Shown: positions 18,478 through 22,834 of the stretch, piece by piece | Position numbering within the stretch: position 1 is the stretch's first letter | How the letters are laid out: each line of letters opens with the position of its first letter | Source of the DNA: Didymodactylos carnosus | Taxonomy: Eukaryota; Rotifera; Eurotatoria; Philodinida; Philodinidae | DNA length: 22,834 nt | Reading direction: 5' to 3' | NCBI GenBank assembly: GCA_905250885.1 | Contig: CAJNOQ010002749.1 | Location: 1-22,834 of the forward strand | The notes under the pieces: model-generated | What the model saw: the letters and a program-made list of their open reading frames with translations, nothing else | Told to the model about the DNA's origin: nothing | Databases searched by the model: none | Position numbers and translations under genes: made by a program

Positions 18478-18596
18478 TAACGTTAGTTTCGAACTATTGG
18501 TCCTAATCAGCTTCAGATAAGTAACATTTTTCTTTACCTAAATATGATTCTTTGTGCGTGATTTGTTTTTGTTTCGACATATGTTGTAAAAGCATC

Positions 18597-18842
18597 AAGG
18601 TGTGATGGTGCTAATTTTGGATGTTGTAGATGTTATGAGGGGTGATCGACGATTTAGACCTTTTAGACTTTCTTCAAGAAAAAGTTGGCCTAGCCGGATG
18701 GAAGAGGGCGGCAGTATGAGAGTGAGTCACCATACAAGAAGTTCAAGTTGAACAACTTCATTGGATAGTACAGGAAACACAACAGATCCTAAAAGGTCCA
18801 ATCCCCACTATAACATCTACAAAATTAGCACCATCACACCTT
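18597..18842. mobile_element. 246-bp MITE-like element
   Basis: A perfect 23-bp outer inverted repeat starts AAGGTGTGATGGTGCTAATT (18597-18619 with 18820-18842). It is followed by a second matched block, TAGATGTTAT (18627-18636) with ATAACATCTA (18810-18819). The left side has a 7-bp extra GATGTTG. There is no ORF and no clear target duplication. Confidence 0.65.
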
Positions 18843-19461
18843 CCTCTGGAAGGTGATGGGGGGATTTCGCGTGTTAAATTATATGAAGGTTACAAATACA
18901 CCCAAATATATCTATGATCCTATGAGGCAGTGCACGATAGAAACGTACTTTACCAGCATAGCGTGCACAATGAACTTTCACAAATTTTCCTCAAATTTTC
19001 AGAGTAGATAGAGCAATGTGTCCTGAACATTTTTTTCCAAAATGCTTTCCCTCGACGCTAGAGTGCTTGCAAAAAAGGTCGTAAAATATGGGAAAAAAAG
19101 CGATTTTCCAGTCGAAAATTTTGCTTACGCTATAATTCCATCAAATTAAATGCTAATGAGCTTAAATTTTTACCAGAGCTGTCCTGGTATGAGTACTGTC
19201 CATGATAAAAATTTGCACTTGTTTGAGTTAAGCGTTCTTCAGAAATAGTTCATTCTTTGGACATAGACAAAACGTCATCGGCCGTTTTGCAAAGAGGTTT
19301 TTGCAACCGAAGATGATCCGTTTGAAGGGCTCTCTACGGTTTCGTGAAGTAGACTCAGAATACTACTATGAACCATCGTCGAATTTTTGGGGAAATGATG
19401 GAAAACACTCGGGAGTTCTTGTCAAAAACGGTCAGCGCACCTCGAAAAAACGTGAAAAGTT
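18843..19461. other. Intergenic, no gene seen
   Basis: AT-rich, with no coding sequence supported. A GTGCACG...CGTGCAC inverted pair spans roughly 18932-18970. CACCTTCC/GGAAGGTG forms a small hairpin at the right edge of the MITE. Confidence 0.4.
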
Positions 19462-19720
19462 TTTTAAAATCCATTAAATTATATGCTATTCGACACAAAA
19501 TTTCATTCTGCATCTGAATATGTGTAAACAAAGATTCCAAAGTGCATAGGAAAGGAGAAAAAGGCCAAAAACTTCGGATTTTTCGAGGTTTTTCGGAAAA
19601 CATTTTTCGAAATTTATCTTGATTTTTGGTTGATGGATTGTGGCAGCATACTTTGTGTTTCGAAGAGGAAACTTATTAAGAAGACTGTTCATAATAGAAA
19701 CAGTGACCGATAGAAGAATT

Positions 19721-19994
19721 TTAGAACCTTTTCTTAATAAATTATTTATCTCTTTCAGATAACAAAATAATTGACATAGCATTGATGATTTTAAAAATCA
19801 ATGCTATTTTCTGTTAATACAAAAACCAAATTCATTATTAGTATCACATTTAATAAGCTTAACAGAATAACAAAAGCAACTGATTATTTTGTTATCTGAA
19901 AGCGAACATCATCACCTTATTTTAATGTTAAAAATCATTTAAGTCTTATTCAAAAAAGGTTTTCAGTAAATAATTTATTAAGAAAAGGTTCTAA
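19721..19994. repeat. Nested interrupted hairpin
   Basis: TTAGAACCTTTTCTTAATAA (from 19721) pairs with the sequence ending at 19994. CTTTCAGATAACAAAATAAT (19752-19771) pairs with 19883-19902. The centre TAGCATTGAT/ATCAATGCTA (19777-19786 and 19797-19806) forms another stem. The right arm carries 64 extra bases (19903-19966) between its two halves, which looks like a later insertion or partial duplication. Confidence 0.7.
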
Positions 19995-20150
19995 AAAGCC
20001 TGAGTCCTACTATAATAAATCCAAACAATTGTTTCAAGTATTAACAAAATGTCCAAATACATCAAATAAAACTTGAAAATTTCCTCCACGAAGAAAAGAA
20101 ATAAGCTTGAAGTTTAGTTAAGAAATGACGGAGTTATTAAAGTTTGTTTT

Positions 20151-20177
20151 ACATTTGGACTTTTGGGACACCCGGTA
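20151..20177 (-). repeat. Solo mariner-type transposon end
   Basis: Read on the minus strand this begins TACCGGGTGTCCCAAAAGTC, a common form of mariner-family terminus including the TA target. No matching TACCGGGTGT end is present on the plus strand upstream. Only TGTCCAAAT near 20049 echoes it, so this is a truncated copy. Confidence 0.45.
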
Positions 20178-20524
20178 TTAATTAAACCTAACAATTGTAG
20201 TAAGCAACCTCATAATATGAGTGCCAATTTTGTCCCACATTTTGCAACAAATATGGTATACAATCTGAAAACGTATCGGTGACTGTTTCTATTACGAACA
20301 GTCTTCTTAATAAGTTTCCCCTTCGAAACACTAAGTATGCTGCCATAGTCCATCAACCAAAAATCAAGATAACTTTCGAAAAATGTTTTCCGAAAAACCT
20401 CGGAAAATCCGAAGTTTTTGGCCTTTTTCTCCTTTCCTATGCACTTTGGAATCTTCGTTTATACATATTCAGATGCAGAATGAAATTTTGTGTCGAATGG
20501 CATATAATTCAATGGATTTTAAAA

Positions 20525-22005
20525 GAAAACTTTAAAAGAAGAAGTTTTGTGAAAACTTCTAAGCTTTCAAAGTTACGAGAAAAATGCCGCAAAACTTTTT
20601 GACCGCGTTCTGATTGCCTCACGTGCGTCTACGAATTTGTTTGAAAACAAAAATTATAAATGAGCTGACGCTTGTTTACAGCACTGCGCACAGTTACTTT
20701 ACCTTTTTAATCAATGTTTCTCGCCGACTATATTTACTTTGAGCACGTTTTGTTGAATCCTGCTTATATTCAGTAGACACTTTCAGGTATGATGTTGACG
20801 ATTCGGTGCCATTTTCTTTTTAAATAAACTGTGTGTAAAGTATTTAATATCGCTGTGTGAAATGTAAAAGTTATACGCATAATGTCTCTTTTTCTATAGT
20901 TAAACGAGGCCTCGACAGTCAGCGTCTTGTTTTTCATTTTTTTAAAAACAGAATCAGACGTCAATGTGTATCATTCTGTCGCTTCTAGTTCACAGAACGT
21001 AAGGAAAGATAATAACATAGACACAAATACAGGAAAAACATGAGAAATGAAGAATGTACTTCGCACTATGTGTAGTCAATATCGTTGCTTAACTTCTTGG
21101 CTATGATAATTTCAACGTAGGATTTTTACAAGTGAAAATGCTCTGTAGTCTTGCTTTGGATAAACCTAGTTTTTCTCAAAGATGAACTCACACTCGCACG
21201 TCCAAAAACAAATAGCACCGTGTCTTGATATGCCTTCAATATACCATATACCCTTCGCGATATAAAACTATATCCTGATCGAGCTATCCCGAAGAGAATA
21301 TATATCATAGCCCGATCAGGATATATTTTTGTTATATAATCCCACGTGATTTAGAAACGGCTATTTATATTCTTGTTCAACTTCCTGTGTAAATGTACGA
21401 GCAAAGTATCTCTCACATCGAATGATAGATTAAAAACCCGTTTTTCACTGAACTCTTCGCTGTCTAAAACAAAAATTATGCATTCTTATTTATTAAAAAG
21501 TGAGTATAGCACAACCATAACGATATTTATAATGAACAAAATTGCAGAAATATTCTATCTGCTATAATACATAAACGATTGTTAAAACCAATCAATCATA
21601 TAGAGTCTAAAAAAAAAGAGATGAAAAGTTTGGTGACACTTACATTGTAACATTTCTGCTATACATTGACGAAAAAAGAAATGTGAGAAATCCTTTCTGC
21701 GCATGTTACTAACAGCATTTCTATTGTTTCTTTCAAAAACAGCACCTTCCTTTTAGCATTATGCTAAAAAAGTGTGTTATTAACACATGTCTTTTTCTTT
21801 ATTGGCTTTTCTCTGCGATATGAAATCTTTCGTTCCGTTTATTTTTTTCTACTTACAGCAATATATGCGTCATATATGAATGGCGGAAACGAACGGAAGA
21901 TGGAGAAAAGTTGAAAACACCATTTCAGTCTACTCTGTTATTTCTTAACGCTACTTTGTAGAACCTTGTTCCTTCGTCCATTCAAAACGTCGATCATCAT
22001 GATGA
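20525..22005. other. Intergenic with small palindromes
   Basis: No gene is supported. It contains the hairpin 21262-21332 and the perfect palindrome TTTTAGCATTATGCTAAAA (near 21752-21770) followed by GTGTTATTAACAC. Short ORFs at 20770-20964 (minus), 21126-21308 (minus) and 21373-21567 have no supporting features. Confidence 0.4.
21262..21332. repeat. 71-bp hairpin
   Basis: TATATCCTGATCG (21270-21281 region) pairs with CGATCAGGATATA (21313-21325 region). Flanking A/T pairing and GCTAT/ATAGC extend it to arms of about 26 bp with few mismatches. Confidence 0.6.
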
Positions 22006-22834
22006 TTTCTACCCAAGGGGGATACACAGTGTGTATCATCCGCTACTGTCAGTTCTCCATCAACATCAGTTGTGACAATTTCATCAATATTAAATGACAA
22101 ACATTTAATCTATTTACGCGACTTTGACAATAATTTAAATATAATTCATAAACGTTTTAATTTTAATAATCAACGTTTCAATAAACTTCAACTAGACAAA
22201 ACTCGTTTATTCACATTAAAAACAATGGAAATTACACAAGATGTCATTAATCTACAAAGTCATGAACGAAAAAAATTTATTGAACATATTCGATTAACAC
22301 AATCACTTGAATTACGTATAAAACATTTATGGCATAATCCATGTAGTCAATTGACACAGGAATTAAGTATATGGTACCACAATTGTATCCACAATTTTGG
22401 GAATTAGATCCAACAGAATCATCAAATCGTGAACGTCGACGATTACAACGTGCCTATTGTCTAATGGATAAAAAATATTTTCAATCACATATTAAAGAAG
22501 AAAAATTAATAAAACTACCATTATGGTAAGATTAATTGATTTTATTATAATTTGTAAAAATACAATTTGTTTGAATTCTTTAGGTATCTATTCGATTCAT
22601 CAATTGGTTCTAATACTTCTTCGGGTCATCGATCAATGGCTATTCAAACCATTTTATATTGTAATGAAAAAATTGAATATCAATGTCGATGTATAAATGT
22701 AACACCATCAAATGAAATTAAAGGCGAATTTATTAATTGGTATTCAACGAATTTATTTTGTTGCTGATGATCAAACAACAGGAAATACAAAATGTAGTTC
22801 AATTCCCTATCAGACAACATATTTTTATAATTAT
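22006..22834 (+). pseudogene. BEACH-family protein gene fragment, two frameshifts, runs off the window
   Basis: The translated segments match the region just before and into the PH-like domain of BEACH proteins (neurobeachin/WDFY family, large membrane-trafficking scaffolds). The first segment (open from 22006, clearest after 22225) encodes MEITQDVINLQSHERKKFIE and HLWHNPCSQLTQE. A second frame from about 22371 has the hallmark PQFWELDPTESSNRERRRLQ. The intron 22526-22583 (58 bp, GTAAG...TTTAG) splits a Trp codon cleanly. After it come a Cys-rich part with CINVTPSNEIKGEF, then another frame with RIYFVADDQ, matching the usual C-x-x-x-x-P...G...I-x-F-x pattern. Two frame changes are needed, near 22360-22371 and 22729-22738. 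It is a recently decayed gene copy, or sequence errors are present. The 5' exons are not seen upstream and the 3' end lies beyond the window. Confidence 0.65.
22526..22583 (+). other. 58-bp intron in the BEACH-family gene
   Basis: GTAAGATTAATTG...TTCTTTAG removes 58 AT-rich bases and restores LPLWYLFD across the junction. Its size matches the 56-57 bp introns of the membrane-protein gene at 16 kb, which supports both gene models. Confidence 0.75.

Larger units (their letters stand above)
19462..20524. mobile_element. Foldback/TIR element with 251-bp arms, nested insertions
   Basis: 19462-19712 is the reverse complement of 20274-20524 (for example TTTTAAAATCCAT and ATGGATTTTAAAA at the outer ends, GAAACAGTGACCGATA and TATCGGTGACTGTTTC at the inner ends). 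The spacer is 561 bp. The spacer holds a second inverted-repeat element (19721-19994) and a mariner-type end (20151-20177). No transposase is encoded. ORFs inside the arms (minus 19603-19355, minus 19782-19486 and plus 20279-20602) read the same arm sequence and are not treated as genes. Confidence 0.8.

Noticed and set aside
20279-20602. 107-codon ORF, similar on the opposite arm of the foldback
   Set aside because: Both ORFs read the same inverted-repeat arm. Similarity of the peptides follows from the repeat, and there is no family motif.

Overview
The window looks like an AT-rich, repeat-dense stretch of an invertebrate nuclear genome. A bdelloid rotifer (Rotaria/Adineta-like) is my best guess, not proven. 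The reasons are short 56-58 bp GT-AG introns, a metazoan BEACH-domain gene, and the 3' end of an LTR retroelement carrying SGNH (GDSL) hydrolase and envelope reading frames, a combination of modules I associate with bdelloid retroelements. There is no bacterial-style operon, CRISPR array or rRNA.

Layout. Positions 1-3983 are the 3' part of a retrovirus-like LTR element. It holds an SGNH hydrolase ORF (cut by the window start), a class I fusion-glycoprotein (Env) ORF of baculovirus-F/errantivirus type with a furin-like site, an in-frame hydrophobic segment beyond a TGA, and a third ORF that changes frame. These are followed by T-rich tandem repeats, a G-rich polypurine tract and a putative 3' LTR starting TGTGACA. 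Positions 3984-6515 have no convincing gene apart from one tiny minus-strand ORF and a 118-bp hairpin. Positions 6516-7863 are an unusual element with TACCCATGTAA inverted ends, packed with AACGCGTTYRAACG-type CpG motifs and a ~142-bp tandem repeat. Positions 7991-8371 hold a hairpin joined to the C-terminal remnant of a MULE-type transposase, with a terminal-repeat motif at 8623-8645 that recurs near 18 kb. Positions 10293-10898 are decayed coding sequence in shifting frames.

Positions 12049-13323 hold a 294-bp near-perfect palindrome that shares its arm with a transposon bearing ~227-bp inverted repeats. An unrecognised multi-pass membrane-protein gene with four phase-compatible exons lies at about 15822-16590. 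It is preceded by a mariner-like non-autonomous element (14825-15752, TA duplications) and overrun at its 3' side by a 570-bp foldback. Positions 17522-18477 are a non-autonomous element with CACAGTG/CACAATG ends and a 5-bp TAACG duplication, suggesting Transib. A 246-bp MITE (18597-18842) and a 1.06-kb nested foldback (19462-20524) follow. The window ends in part of a BEACH-family gene (22006-22834) with a clean 58-bp intron and two apparent frameshifts.

Overall this is a transposon graveyard between decayed host genes. Two features dominate: the retroelement's accessory ORF cassette, and the unusual number of long foldback structures, at least eight in about 16 kb.
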